Source: an uncultured Lachnospiraceae bacterium (GTDB taxonomy: Bacteria; Bacillota; Clostridia; Lachnospirales; Lachnospiraceae). From it: a DNA stretch of 64,000 bases. This document shows positions 18,656-26,885 of this stretch, one piece after another. Each line of letters opens with the position of its first letter. Position 1 is the stretch's first letter. The notes below the pieces were generated by a model. That model ran no database searches. It was not told where the DNA came from and was given only the letters and a program-made list of their open reading frames with translations. The position numbers and the translations under genes were made by a program. The stretch spans positions 1 to 64,000 of the forward strand of contig CAJTKU010000011.1 in NCBI GenBank assembly GCA_910577015.1. The letters are read 5' to 3'.

Positions 18656-19417
18656 ATGGCAGCTATGTTGGAAGTAAAAGACCTTTGCAAGACTTATGTA
18701 GTCAATAAGAGGCAGAACAATATATTGAAAAATGTGAATTTTACCGTGGAAAAAGGCGAGATGGTAGCGGTTATGGGGCCTTCCGGCTCCGGCAAATCCA
18801 CCCTTCTTTATGCGGTGTCCGGTATGGACGGCGCCACCGGCGGAAAAGTGCTGTTTGACGGCAGGGATATTACAAAGCTGGGCGGCAATGAACTGGCAGC
18901 CATACGTCTGGATGAAATGGGTTTTATTTTTCAACAGATGTATATGATGAAACACTTGACCATACTGGATAATATCGTGCTTCCTGCCGTGGAGAGCAAA
19001 AAAACGAAAGAGTCCAGAAAAGAAAAAACAAAGAGGGGAGAAGAGCTGATGCGCAAGCTGGGCATCATCGAGGTGGCTGACAACGATATCAACGAAGTGT
19101 CCGGCGGGCAGCTGCAAAGGGCGTGCATCTGCAGAAGCATGATAAACAAACCAAAGGTCTTGTTTGCCGACGAGCCTACCGGAGCGCTGAACAGGACTTC
19201 CTCCAATGAAGTGATGGAAGAATTGGTAAAATTAAATAAAGAAGGCACCACCATTATGATGGTTACCCATGACGCCAAGGTGGCGGCAAAATGCTCCAGG
19301 GTTCTGTACATCGTGGACGGCAACATAAAAGGAGAATATAAAAGTCCCTCGGAAGAAGTACAGGAGAAAGACAGGGAAAGGCTGCTCAACAACTGGCTTA
19401 TGGAATTAGGGTGGTAA
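18656..19417 (+). CDS. ABC transporter ATPase partner of the FtsX-type permease
   Basis: 253 residues of the MacB/LolD group: Walker A GPSGSGKST near residue 41, Q-loop FIFQQMYMMKHLT, signature VSGGQLQRA, Walker B VLFADEPTGALN and the switch His in MMVTHDAKVAA. CGGAGG lies before the ATG. A C-terminal extension of about 30 charged residues goes past the usual end. It works at the membrane with the preceding permease. The 3' end overlaps the convergent Na/Pi transporter gene by 20 bases. Confidence 0.9.
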   Translation: MAAMLEVKDLCKTYVVNKRQNNILKNVNFTVEKGEMVAVMGPSGSGKSTLLYAVSGMDGATGGKVLFDGRDITKLGGNELAAIRLDEMGFIFQQMYMMKHLTILDNIVLPAVESKKTKESRKEKTKRGEELMRKLGIIEVADNDINEVSGGQLQRACICRSMINKPKVLFADEPTGALNRTSSNEVMEELVKLNKEGTTIMMVTHDAKVAAKCSRVLYIVDGNIKGEYKSPSEEVQEKDRERLLNNWLMELGW

Positions 19418-21155
19418 GCTTATACTTACCGGAGTAAGCCTTAAACTGCTGTTGGAAGTCCTCGCTGTCATTTCTGAAATTGCGCAGGGACTCATGCAGG
19501 TTCATGTTACCCTGCATCAAATCGATGACGCATCCGGCAATATTGGAACAGTGGTCGGCAGTCCGTTCCAGATTGGTAAGCAAATCGGACCAGATGAAAC
19601 CTGCGTCAATGGAGCATACGCCCCGCTGCAGCCGGAGTATGTGGCGTGTGCGGATTTGTTCTTTCAAGAGGTCGATGACCTGCTCCAACGGTTCTACCAT
19701 CAGGGCGGCAGACCGGTTGTCCGTTAAAAAGGCATCCAGTGACAAATCCATAATTTCATCTACCGCGGAGGAAATAACTTTCAACTCGGCAGCAGCTTCC
19801 GATGTAAAGGCAAGTCCTTTGTCCTGCATTTCCTCCGCGGATTCCAGCAGGTTTACCGCATGGTCGGATATCCGTTCAAAATCCCCGATGATTTTCAGCA
19901 GTTTGGCAGCTTCCGCATTGTCTGTTTCACTCATTTGTTTTCCGCTTAATTTGACAAGATAGGTTCCCAGTATGTCTTCATAATAATCCGTTTTTTCCTC
20001 TTTTTTACGGATGGATTCAGCAGATTTGGAAGAATAGTCGTATAACGCCGAAATACTTTCTTTTAAGGCTTTTACAGATATTTCAGCCATCCTTGCGGCC
20101 ACCATGCGGCAGCGTTCCAGTGCAATCGGAGGGGTGGCAAGCAGACGTTCATCCAAATCCGAATTTTCTTCCGGCAATTTTCCATCGGGAACAAGGAGAT
20201 TTACCAGTTTTTCCAAAACCCCGGACAGGGGAAGCATCAGTAAGGTACACAGGATGTTAAAGACGGAATGAGTCAGGGCGATACCGAACAGCGTAACGGA
20301 ATCATCAAGGAATACGGGATTTAAAATCGTCTTTAGCAGCCAGAAAACAGTAAGCCAGACCGTTGTGCCGATTACGTTGAAGGACAGATGTACCATTGCG
20401 GCGCGTTTTGCGTTTTTGTTGGCGCCTATGGAAGAAATCATGGCCGTAATGCAGGTGCCGATGTTTTGTCCCATGATAATGGGAATTGCAGCGGCATAAG
20501 AAATCTGCCCGGTAGCGGCTAAAGCCTGTAAGATTCCCACAGACGCCGAACTGGACTGGATGACAGCCGTCAAAACAGCGCCTGCCAGAACGCCGAGAAC
20601 GGGATTGCGAAACAGGATAAAAAGATTTTGGAATTGCGGGATACTGCTGAGGCCCGAAACTGCCCCGGACATTGTTTCCATACCAAACATCAGGGTGGTG
20701 AAGCCCAGAAGAATCATGCCGGTATCCTTTTTTTTCGTATTTCGGGTAAACATATATAAGATGATGCCCAAAAGCGCAAGAAGGGGCGTAAAGGAAGAGG
20801 GCTTTAATAGCCGGACAAAAACATTGCCGCTGTCGATGCCGGAAAGGCTTAATATCCATGCGGTTATGGTGGTGCCGATATTAGCTCCCATAATGACATT
20901 GATTGCCTGTTTTAAAGTCATAAGCCCTGAGTTGACAAACCCGACTACCATGACTGTGGTGGCGGAAGAACTTTGGATAACCGCCGTTATGCCCATTCCG
21001 GTTAACAGTCCCGCCGCTTTGTTTGTCGTGAGCCTGCCGAGAAGCGCCCTAAGCTTGTCACCGGCCCTTCGTTCCAGGGCCTGGCCCATGATATTCATGC
21101 CAAATAAAAACAGGCTTAATCCGCCGACAAGTGTCAATAAGTCAAAAACATCCAT
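19398..21155 (-). CDS. Na/Pi cotransporter family protein with PhoU-like domain
   Basis: 585 residues. Two inverted-repeat membrane modules with QSSSATTVMVVGF and QSSSASVGILQAL, each with a GxNIGT motif (GANIGTTITAW, GQNIGTCITAM), are diagnostic of the NptA/YjbB family, which moves phosphate with sodium. The C-terminal ~200 residues are helical and PhoU-like (KLLKIIGDFERISDHAVNL; NLERTADHCSNI). It lies downstream of a PhoP/PhoR-like pair on the same strand, which fits control by phosphate. Confidence 0.9.
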   Translation of the reverse strand: MDVFDLLTLVGGLSLFLFGMNIMGQALERRAGDKLRALLGRLTTNKAAGLLTGMGITAVIQSSSATTVMVVGFVNSGLMTLKQAINVIMGANIGTTITAWILSLSGIDSGNVFVRLLKPSSFTPLLALLGIILYMFTRNTKKKDTGMILLGFTTLMFGMETMSGAVSGLSSIPQFQNLFILFRNPVLGVLAGAVLTAVIQSSSASVGILQALAATGQISYAAAIPIIMGQNIGTCITAMISSIGANKNAKRAAMVHLSFNVIGTTVWLTVFWLLKTILNPVFLDDSVTLFGIALTHSVFNILCTLLMLPLSGVLEKLVNLLVPDGKLPEENSDLDERLLATPPIALERCRMVAARMAEISVKALKESISALYDYSSKSAESIRKKEEKTDYYEDILGTYLVKLSGKQMSETDNAEAAKLLKIIGDFERISDHAVNLLESAEEMQDKGLAFTSEAAAELKVISSAVDEIMDLSLDAFLTDNRSAALMVEPLEQVIDLLKEQIRTRHILRLQRGVCSIDAGFIWSDLLTNLERTADHCSNIAGCVIDLMQGNMNLHESLRNFRNDSEDFQQQFKAYSGKYKLTTLIP

Positions 21156-21225
21156 AGAAATACTGCCCTTTCCGTAATTTTCTCTATGGTGTTTATTTTA
21201 TCAAATCTTTATCAAATCTATTATC

Positions 21226-22893
21226 TTATTCCTGTAAAATTTTTGTAAAGCGGACTGTTATAGTGGTACCGGATTCCACAATGCTGTTCACTTCGATTTT
21301 GGCATGATGCAGTTTGGCAGCGTGCTTGACGATGGAAAGCCCCAGACCGGTTCCCCCGATTTCTTTGGAGTGGCTTTTATCAACCCGGTAAAACCGTTCA
21401 AAAATACGTTCCTGATGTTCTTCGGGAATACCGATGCCGGTATCGGCAACCGATAGCAGGACAGAATTTTCCTCTTCTTTTACGATTACATTGACAGAGC
21501 CGTTTTTGCGGTTATATTTAATGGCGTTGTCGCAAAGGTTGTAGATGATGCCGGAAAGAAGCTGCCGTATGCCGTAAACCGAAACAGACTCACCTGCTAA
21601 ATCCATCCGGATGCCTGAGGCTTTGGCCTCCTGCGAAAGGGATTGCATTACGGCATCAGCCAGTTCATAGAGATTGATTTTTTCGGGTTTCATGTCATCC
21701 GCGCCTTCATCAAGACGGGACAGCCGGATAATATCTTCCACCAGACGAATCAATCGCTGCGTTTCGGTGTAAATCCGGTTGGAGAATTGTGGAATATCCG
21801 CATCTTTTACCATTCCGTTTGCCAAAAGCTCGGCGCTTCCGGATATGGTATGCAACGGCGTTTTCAACTCATGGGAAACGTTTGCGGTAAATTCACGGCG
21901 CATTTGTTCGTTCTTTTCTTTTTCCGTTACGTCCAGCATAAGGAGGACGATGCCCAGAACCGGTCCGTCCGATAAAACAGGGCTTGCTCCAAGCTGGTAG
22001 CTGCCGTCTTTCAGCTCCATTATCATTTCGGCATGTTTTCCGATTTCCGCTTTCCAGAGCAGTTCCTGTAATTCCAGGCTCCGGTTGACTGACTGGAGGG
22101 ATTTGCCTATACAGGAAGCGTCTGTATCAAAAAGCCGCATGGCGGCAGGGTTGATGCTCAGGATAATTTTTTTTGCGTTGAGGAGTACCAGCCCTTCTGT
22201 CATTCCCGTTGTAACAGTTTCAAATTCACTTTGTTTTTGCTGTAATGTTTCTTCCTGCTTATGAATCTGGCGCTGTTGTGAAGCAATGCGGCGAAGCAGG
22301 GGGGCAAGCTCATCATATCCGTCATTTTGCAAAGGCTTGTCAAGGTTTAACTCATTGAGGGGTTTGACTATTTTTTGTGATAAACGGTATGCAAGCGCAA
22401 AGGACAGCGCCAGCGTGGCGGCAAAAATAATGCAGGTTGGCTGAAGCATTCCGAGAATCAAGGTAATCATGGTATATTGGGCAACCGAAAGCCGCAGGAC
22501 GGTACCGTCGGGTAAACGTTTGGCGCAGTATATGGAACGCTCCAGCAAGGTGGCGGAGATTCTTGTGCTTTCGCCGTCGCCTTCGGCAAACGCCTGTGTA
22601 ATTTCTTCCCGTTCCAGATGATTTTCCATTTCCGATATATCGGATTTACTGTCATAGAGAACAGTACCCCCGGCGTTAATCCAGGTAATACGGTAATCCT
22701 CCGTATTAAGCCCATCAAAATATCGGACGCCTTCATGGGAAACACCCTGCGCGGCGAGGTTTGTCTGCATCCTGAGCTGGCGGCGCTGCACACCTGTAAA
22801 ATGTTCGTAAAGTACGCCCATGAATAGTGTTACGGAGGCAAGAAAAACACAAAGGGCCACAAGGCAGATTGAACGAAAAATGCGTTTTAACAT
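21226..22893 (-). CDS. phoR: PhoR-like sensor histidine kinase
   Basis: 555 residues: N-terminal membrane segment (about 7-28), an external domain, a second segment (about 140-165), a HAMP-like linker with coiled coil, a PAS domain (ETVTTGMTEGLVLLNAKK), then the His near residue 341 in ANVSHELKTPLHTISG, DNAIKYNRKNG and GGTGLGLSIVKHA. Domain order matches PhoR of Gram-positive bacteria. It follows the regulator by 13 bases and precedes the phosphate transporter. The symbol is by architecture and context. Confidence 0.8.
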   Translation of the reverse strand: MLKRIFRSICLVALCVFLASVTLFMGVLYEHFTGVQRRQLRMQTNLAAQGVSHEGVRYFDGLNTEDYRITWINAGGTVLYDSKSDISEMENHLEREEITQAFAEGDGESTRISATLLERSIYCAKRLPDGTVLRLSVAQYTMITLILGMLQPTCIIFAATLALSFALAYRLSQKIVKPLNELNLDKPLQNDGYDELAPLLRRIASQQRQIHKQEETLQQKQSEFETVTTGMTEGLVLLNAKKIILSINPAAMRLFDTDASCIGKSLQSVNRSLELQELLWKAEIGKHAEMIMELKDGSYQLGASPVLSDGPVLGIVLLMLDVTEKEKNEQMRREFTANVSHELKTPLHTISGSAELLANGMVKDADIPQFSNRIYTETQRLIRLVEDIIRLSRLDEGADDMKPEKINLYELADAVMQSLSQEAKASGIRMDLAGESVSVYGIRQLLSGIIYNLCDNAIKYNRKNGSVNVIVKEEENSVLLSVADTGIGIPEEHQERIFERFYRVDKSHSKEIGGTGLGLSIVKHAAKLHHAKIEVNSIVESGTTITVRFTKILQE

Positions 22894-22906
22894 AGAATCC
22901 TTCCTT

Positions 22907-23593
22907 TTACAAAATCAAAGTATCTTTGGCTTCCATGCGGTATCCGACGCCGCGGACAGTTTCGATGTAATCCCCGCAGGAGCCGAGTTTTGAACGCATG
23001 GTACCGATATGTACGTCAACGGTGCGGGTTTCTCCCATATAATCCGCTCCCCAGACATGGCGCAGGAGCTGTTCCCGCGTAAATGCTTTTCCGGGGTTGT
23101 CCATAAAAAGCCGGAGCAGTTCGTATTCTTTCAGGGTAAGAAAAATCCGTTCTCCATTGACGGAAACAATGTGTTCTCCCGTATTGATTTCCAGATGTCC
23201 GGCACGGAGTAAATAAACGTTTTCTTTGGGCCGGCTCCTTCGGAGCACCGCTTTTACCCGGGAAATCATTTCCATCATGCCAAAAGGTTTTGTGAGATAG
23301 TCGTCCGCCCCCATGTCAAGCCCGATAACGCGGTCATACTCCGTCCCTTTGGCAGTAGCCATGATTATCGGAATATCTGCTGTGGAAGTATTGTTCCGAA
23401 GCTTTTTCAATATAGTGATGCCGTCCTCTCCGGGCAGCATGATATCAAGCATGATTAATTCCGGCGCTTCCTTTTCAAGAATAGAAAAAAGGGAGGAACC
23501 GTCAGGAATGCTTTTAGCTTCAAATCCCGCAGACTGCAGGGCGTATATCATCAAATCGCAGATTGCATGGTCATCTTCTACACAGAAAATCAT
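22907..23593 (-). CDS. PhoB/PhoP-like response regulator
   Basis: 228 residues: receiver with Asp at residue 50 (LIMLDIMLPGEDG) and Lys in YLTKPFGMME, followed by a winged-helix domain (LTLKEYELLRLFM, YMGETRTVDVHIGTMRSKLG, ETVRGVGYRME). The adjacent kinase is PhoR-like and the third gene is a phosphate transporter, so it is probably the phosphate-starvation regulator. It is divergent from the Rpn gene; about 265 bases of intergenic DNA should hold both promoters. Confidence 0.85.
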   Translation of the reverse strand: MIFCVEDDHAICDLMIYALQSAGFEAKSIPDGSSLFSILEKEAPELIMLDIMLPGEDGITILKKLRNNTSTADIPIIMATAKGTEYDRVIGLDMGADDYLTKPFGMMEMISRVKAVLRRSRPKENVYLLRAGHLEINTGEHIVSVNGERIFLTLKEYELLRLFMDNPGKAFTREQLLRHVWGADYMGETRTVDVHIGTMRSKLGSCGDYIETVRGVGYRMEAKDTLIL

Positions 23594-23815
23594 GTGGAAT
23601 CCTTTCTTTTATCAAATATTTATATACCATAAATGAAATAATTATCCGAGAAAATTTTATCATAGATGGAGATGCCTGTCAGTAAATACTGCTTGCAAAT
23701 TTTATTTTTGCATGTTACAATCAAAAAAAGCATTAATAATCACAAAATTCTGTTCGATATTTCGACAAATCTTTTTTCTGAAACTCTAATGCTTTTATTC
23801 CCAAACACAATAAGA

Positions 23816-23852
23816 GCAGGAGGTTTCGGAAAAGCCTCCTGCAGACAGGAGG
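23816..23852 (+). promoter_or_regulatory. mutually exclusive hairpins over the Rpn ribosome site
   Basis: GCAGGAGG (23816-23823) can pair with CCTCCTGC (23835-23842). The same CCTCCT can pair with AGGAGG at 23847-23852, the ribosome site of the TTG start at 23861. Either the first hairpin forms and leaves the site free, or the second forms and hides it. The sequence shows the pairing; the switch is inferred. Confidence 0.5.
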
Positions 23853-23860
23853 TATGTATT

Positions 23861-24793
23861 TTGGATGTAATTAAAGAAGAGGTGCCAAACAGGAATTACA
23901 AGGATACTGTATTTCGTTTGCTGTTTCAGGACAGGAGGAAGCTGCTATCGCTTTTTAATGCGATGAACGGGACTTCGTATAATGAGCCGGAGTCATTGGA
24001 AATAGTGACATTACAGAATGCAGTGTATATGAGTATCAAGAACGATTTATCATTCCTGCTGGCATTTCAAATGTATCTGTACGAACATCAATCCACAGTA
24101 AATCCCAATCTGCCGCTTAGAGATTTGTTTTATGTGACAAGGCAGTATGAGAAGATGACATTGGGGAAGAATCTTTACGGTCAGGGCAGGGTAAAGCTGC
24201 CTACACCGCATTTTGTCGTATTCTATAATGGAACCGATAAACAACCTGAAATGAGAAAAATATGTCTTTCTGATGCTTATGAAGTGCAGAAAGAGGAAAA
24301 AGAGCTGGAACTTACTGTTACGGTCCTTAATATCAACAAGGGTTATAATGAAGCGTTGAAAGAAAAATGTCCTGCATTAAAGGATTATGTGGAATATGTG
24401 GAAAAGGTGAGGGAGTATACAAGAGAATGCCCGTTAAAGGAAGCGGTGGAGCTGGCGGTGAGCGAGTGCATCAAACAAGGGGTATTAAAAGATTTTCTTT
24501 CAGAAAACCGTGCGGAGGTAGTCAGTATGAGTATATTCGAGTACAATCAGGAAGAGCACATAAAAATGGAAAGACAGGAGGCTTATTCCGCAGGATGTGA
24601 GGAAGGAAGAGCAGAAGGCGCGGCGTTAAAACTTTGTTCCCTTGTGAAAAGTTGGATAAGGTGTGGAAAAAAGGAGGAAGAAATAGCGGATTTAACGGGG
24701 GAGCCATTGGAGGATATTTTTCGGCTGACACAGATTATAAGGGAAAACCCTGGAGCAGACGGAAAGCAGATTTTGGAACAGTGGGGCAGGTGA
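23861..24793 (+). CDS. Rpn-family nuclease (PD-(D/E)XK transposase-like)
   Basis: 310 residues from TTG 23861, chosen because AGGAGG lies eight bases upstream; the frame is open further but without a ribosome site. The N-terminus YKDTVFRLLFQDRRKLLSLFN is the Rpn start; the nuclease core has NDLSFLLAFQ then YEHQS, the D...ExQ pattern. The C-terminal part is charged and helical, ending in a region with GEPLEDIFRLTQ. Rpn proteins cut DNA and have been linked to recombination and phage defence. An internal in-frame start near the 3' end is listed separately. Confidence 0.85.
   Translation: MDVIKEEVPNRNYKDTVFRLLFQDRRKLLSLFNAMNGTSYNEPESLEIVTLQNAVYMSIKNDLSFLLAFQMYLYEHQSTVNPNLPLRDLFYVTRQYEKMTLGKNLYGQGRVKLPTPHFVVFYNGTDKQPEMRKICLSDAYEVQKEEKELELTVTVLNINKGYNEALKEKCPALKDYVEYVEKVREYTRECPLKEAVELAVSECIKQGVLKDFLSENRAEVVSMSIFEYNQEEHIKMERQEAYSAGCEEGRAEGAALKLCSLVKSWIRCGKKEEEIADLTGEPLEDIFRLTQIIRENPGADGKQILEQWGR
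24527..24793 (+). CDS. internal-start small Rpn product (RpnS-like)
   Basis: GGAGG at 24514-24518 lies eight bases before an in-frame ATG at 24527, giving an 88-residue protein identical to the C-terminal helical part of the Rpn nuclease (starting MSIFEYNQEEHIKMERQ). In E. coli-type Rpn genes a C-terminal product from an internal start blocks the toxicity of the full-length nuclease, so the same gene-within-gene layout is likely here. The site is seen; expression is inferred. Confidence 0.55.
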   Translation: MSIFEYNQEEHIKMERQEAYSAGCEEGRAEGAALKLCSLVKSWIRCGKKEEEIADLTGEPLEDIFRLTQIIRENPGADGKQILEQWGR

Positions 24794-24845
24794 AAATGCA
24801 TAGGACGGATATAATGGAAAAAAGTAACGTTACGGAAAATATCGG

Positions 24846-24874
24846 TTGACAAATGGCGCCATGACCGATACGAT
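24846..24874 (+). promoter_or_regulatory. promoter of the Rrf2 gene
   Basis: Perfect TTGACA at 24846-24851, 17 bases, then TACGAT at 24869-24874, ending 40 bases before the ATG. Rrf2 regulators often bind their own promoters; a GGCGCC palindrome lies in the spacer. Confidence 0.7.
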
Positions 24875-24914
24875 AGCAGCATAGAATCAATGTTTATTGC
24901 ATGGAAGGGATATT

Positions 24915-25349
24915 ATGAAGATTTCAACGAAAGGCAGGTATGCGCTCAGGCTGATGGTGGATTTAGCTACACATAATGACGGAAAGCCTGTCAGCATCAG
25001 GGATATAGCATCCAGACAGAATATTTCGGACAAGTATCTGGAGCAGATTATTTCTTCTCTGAATAAGGCCGGGTATGTCAAAAGCTCCAGGGGTCCTCAG
25101 GGAGGATATACTTTGGCGAAAGGAGCGGAAGAATACACGGTTGGGATGATTTTGAGGCTTACGGAGGGGAACCTTGCACCTGTGGCCTGTCTGGAAGACG
25201 AAGTAAATTGCTGTAACAGAAGAGAACAGTGCGCAACGCTTATGCTTTGGAGGAAACTGGATGATGCTATAAAGGGTGTGGTGGATACCGTGACTCTGGC
25301 GGATTTGGTGGATTGGCAGCAGGACAGTGCAAATAACGATATGCTTTAA
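24915..25349 (+). CDS. Rrf2-family transcriptional regulator (IscR-like)
   Basis: 144 residues from ATG 24915, where Rrf2 proteins begin (MKISTKGRYALRLMVDLA). The winged helix includes SIRDIASRQNISDKYLEQI and SSRGPQGGYTLAK. Three cysteine positions in the C-terminal half (CLEDEVNCC...EQC) match the spacing that holds an iron-sulfur cluster in IscR-like members. No isc or suf genes are near, so the target could be the gene itself or distant. Next gene lies beyond a long hairpin. Confidence 0.85.
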   Translation: MKISTKGRYALRLMVDLATHNDGKPVSIRDIASRQNISDKYLEQIISSLNKAGYVKSSRGPQGGYTLAKGAEEYTVGMILRLTEGNLAPVACLEDEVNCCNRREQCATLMLWRKLDDAIKGVVDTVTLADLVDWQQDSANNDML

Positions 25350-25379
25350 CGCATAAAAAATATTTTTTAGGATATCCTG

Positions 25380-25452
25380 AACATAGAAAAAAAGGGTACA
25401 ATGTGCATGAAAGATGGTTACCTCATGCACTATTGAACCCTTTTTTATGTTG
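25380..25452. terminator. long imperfect hairpin, probable two-way terminator
   Basis: The left arm (about 25380-25410) and right arm (about 25423-25452) pair with a few mismatches around a 12-base loop; A-runs on one side and T-runs on the other (CCCTTTTTT near 25438-25446) would stop transcription from either direction. The arms include GTGCATGA and TCATGCAC. It is longer than usual and could also be a mobile palindrome. Confidence 0.65.
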
Positions 25453-25488
25453 GTATGATAAAGAAAATCGGGAGAGGTCGATACCATT

Positions 25489-25821
25489 ATGGGCAGGGCA
25501 AAAAAATACAGTAATATAGAAATTGGTGACCGGTTGAGGGAAATCAGGTTAAATCTTGGAAAGTCGCAGGCAGGAATGGCTGAAATTTTGGATATTACCG
25601 ATGACCACTACTGCAAACTGGAAAGCGGAAATACAGGTCTTACATTGGAGAAAATCAGGATTTTGCACGATAAGCTGAATGTAGACCCGACTTTCCTGAT
25701 TGTGGGGAAGAAGATGGAAGAGTTTGATTTGGACAGATATCTGGCCAACTGTACAAAAGATGAAAGAGACAGACTGTTCAGACGATGTCTTGAGTATATA
25801 GCGGCGTATATTACGAAATAA
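25489..25821 (+). CDS. XRE-family helix-turn-helix regulator
   Basis: 110 residues. Helix-turn-helix at about residues 12-66: IGDRLREIRLNLGKSQAGMAEILDI, then HYCKLESGNTGLTLEKIRIL, typical of Cro/C1 regulators. The C-terminal ~40 residues (DLDRYLANCTKDERDRLF) are helical and may dimerise. No partner toxin is evident. It precedes a sigma-like gene on the same strand. Confidence 0.8.
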   Translation: MGRAKKYSNIEIGDRLREIRLNLGKSQAGMAEILDITDDHYCKLESGNTGLTLEKIRILHDKLNVDPTFLIVGKKMEEFDLDRYLANCTKDERDRLFRRCLEYIAAYITK

Positions 25822-25930
25822 ACAGGGGTCAGTGTTGCAAGTCATGGAAATGCGGGTTATGCATAGAAATGGCTTGTTTTTTACATTTAGGGGTGTATTT
25901 GCAAAAGAAAGAAACAGGAAGATACAGACG

Positions 25931-26416
25931 ATGGATTGTTGGGAAAAAGCTTTTAGGGAATTTTATTTTAATACTTATGCTGCACTGCATAAGTATATCA
26001 GAAAAATGGGAGTTTCAGAAATTGAAGCGGAGGATATAGCGCAGGAGGCGTACTGTAAAGCATATGGATGCAGGGACAAACTCCGCTGCCATCCGAATCC
26101 GACGGGGTGGCTTTACAAAACGGCATATTATATTCAGAGGAATCAATCCCGTAGGATGGAAAACCATACAATATCTCTGGAACTGGTGAGGGAAGCCGAT
26201 TTGAAATCGGTTATCCGGTGCGGCTATGAGAGTGTGGAATTTGCGATTCTGATAAAGGAAGTATTATCTGAAAAAGACAGGGAACTGATTTATAAATATT
26301 ATCTGGAAGGATATAAAGGCGCTGAGATTGCAATGCAAATGGGAATTTCCGAGGAAAATTTCCGTGTAAAAATGAGCAGAATACGAAAAAAAATGCGTAC
26401 CGGCATAGGAAAATAG
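25931..26416 (+). CDS. ECF-like sigma-70 family protein
   Basis: 161 residues from ATG 25931, preferred over earlier in-frame codons because the sigma fold begins here (CWEKAFREFYFNTYAALHKYI) and a GGAAG lies upstream. Region 2 contains EAEDIAQEAYCKAYG and GWLYKTAYYIQRN; region 4 has LSEKDRELIYKYYLEGYKGAEIAMQMG and ENFRVKMSRIRKKMR. No anti-sigma gene follows. It probably redirects RNA polymerase to a small regulon, perhaps with the XRE protein. Confidence 0.8.
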   Translation: MDCWEKAFREFYFNTYAALHKYIRKMGVSEIEAEDIAQEAYCKAYGCRDKLRCHPNPTGWLYKTAYYIQRNQSRRMENHTISLELVREADLKSVIRCGYESVEFAILIKEVLSEKDRELIYKYYLEGYKGAEIAMQMGISEENFRVKMSRIRKKMRTGIGK

Positions 26417-26518
26417 ATTGTCACATTCTCATTTCCTGTTACATTTATCATTTGGGGGAAAGGATTGAAAATAAAACTTCAATCAAATAATGGAATTTAA
26501 CAAGAGAGGAGGATGACA

Positions 26519-26746
26519 GTGGAGAGAAACAAAACAATCATGGCAGGAATCGCCAGTGCGGGATATGACGCACTGCGTGCAGTGCTGGAACTGGAATTTC
26601 TGTCGGATGGGCAGGTATGGCAGTTTTATGATGTGCCGGAATGTGTGTGGTACGAGTGGAGAAAAACAGAAGCGACCGTTTCCTTTTTTCATACCAATAT
26701 CCTGGGGCATTACGCTGCTAAGCAAATAGGAATAGAAGCAAAATAA
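26519..26746 (+). CDS. KTSC-domain small protein
   Basis: 75 residues. GGAGG at 26508-26512 touches an ATG at 26513 but is six bases from the in-frame GTG at 26519, so GTG is the likely start. The sequence IASAGYDALRAVLELEFLSDGQ then WQFYDVPECVWYEW and FHTNILGHY follows the KTSC domain pattern (a small beta domain often next to lysyl-tRNA synthetase-like or helicase parts). Function unknown. Confidence 0.7.
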   Translation: MERNKTIMAGIASAGYDALRAVLELEFLSDGQVWQFYDVPECVWYEWRKTEATVSFFHTNILGHYAAKQIGIEAK

Positions 26747-26752
26747 AAAACG

Positions 26753-26786
26753 AGCAGGGGCTTGGGAGAGGCCGCCTGCTGTTTTT
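26753..26786 (+). terminator. intrinsic terminator after the KTSC gene
   Basis: AGCAGG (26753-26758) pairs with CCTGCT (26775-26780), with inner GGC/GCC support, followed by GTTTTT. Confidence 0.8.
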
Positions 26787-26820
26787 AGTAGTAGATACGG
26801 TAACTTAGGGGAAGAACCAA

Positions 26821-26850
26821 TTGACAAAATAATTTACGGTAATATATAAT
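26821..26850 (+). promoter_or_regulatory. strong consensus promoter
   Basis: Perfect TTGACA (26821-26826), 18 bases, perfect TATAAT (26845-26850), 35 bases before the ATG at 26886. One of the clearest sigma-A promoters in the window, predicting high constitutive expression of the secreted protein. Confidence 0.85.
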
Positions 26851-26885
26851 ACCTTATATAAGTATATAAAAGGCAGGTGTTCATT

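Noticed and set aside
19452..19962. Open frames antisense to the Na/Pi cotransporter gene
   Set aside because: They mirror codon structure of the real minus-strand gene and have no ribosome sites.
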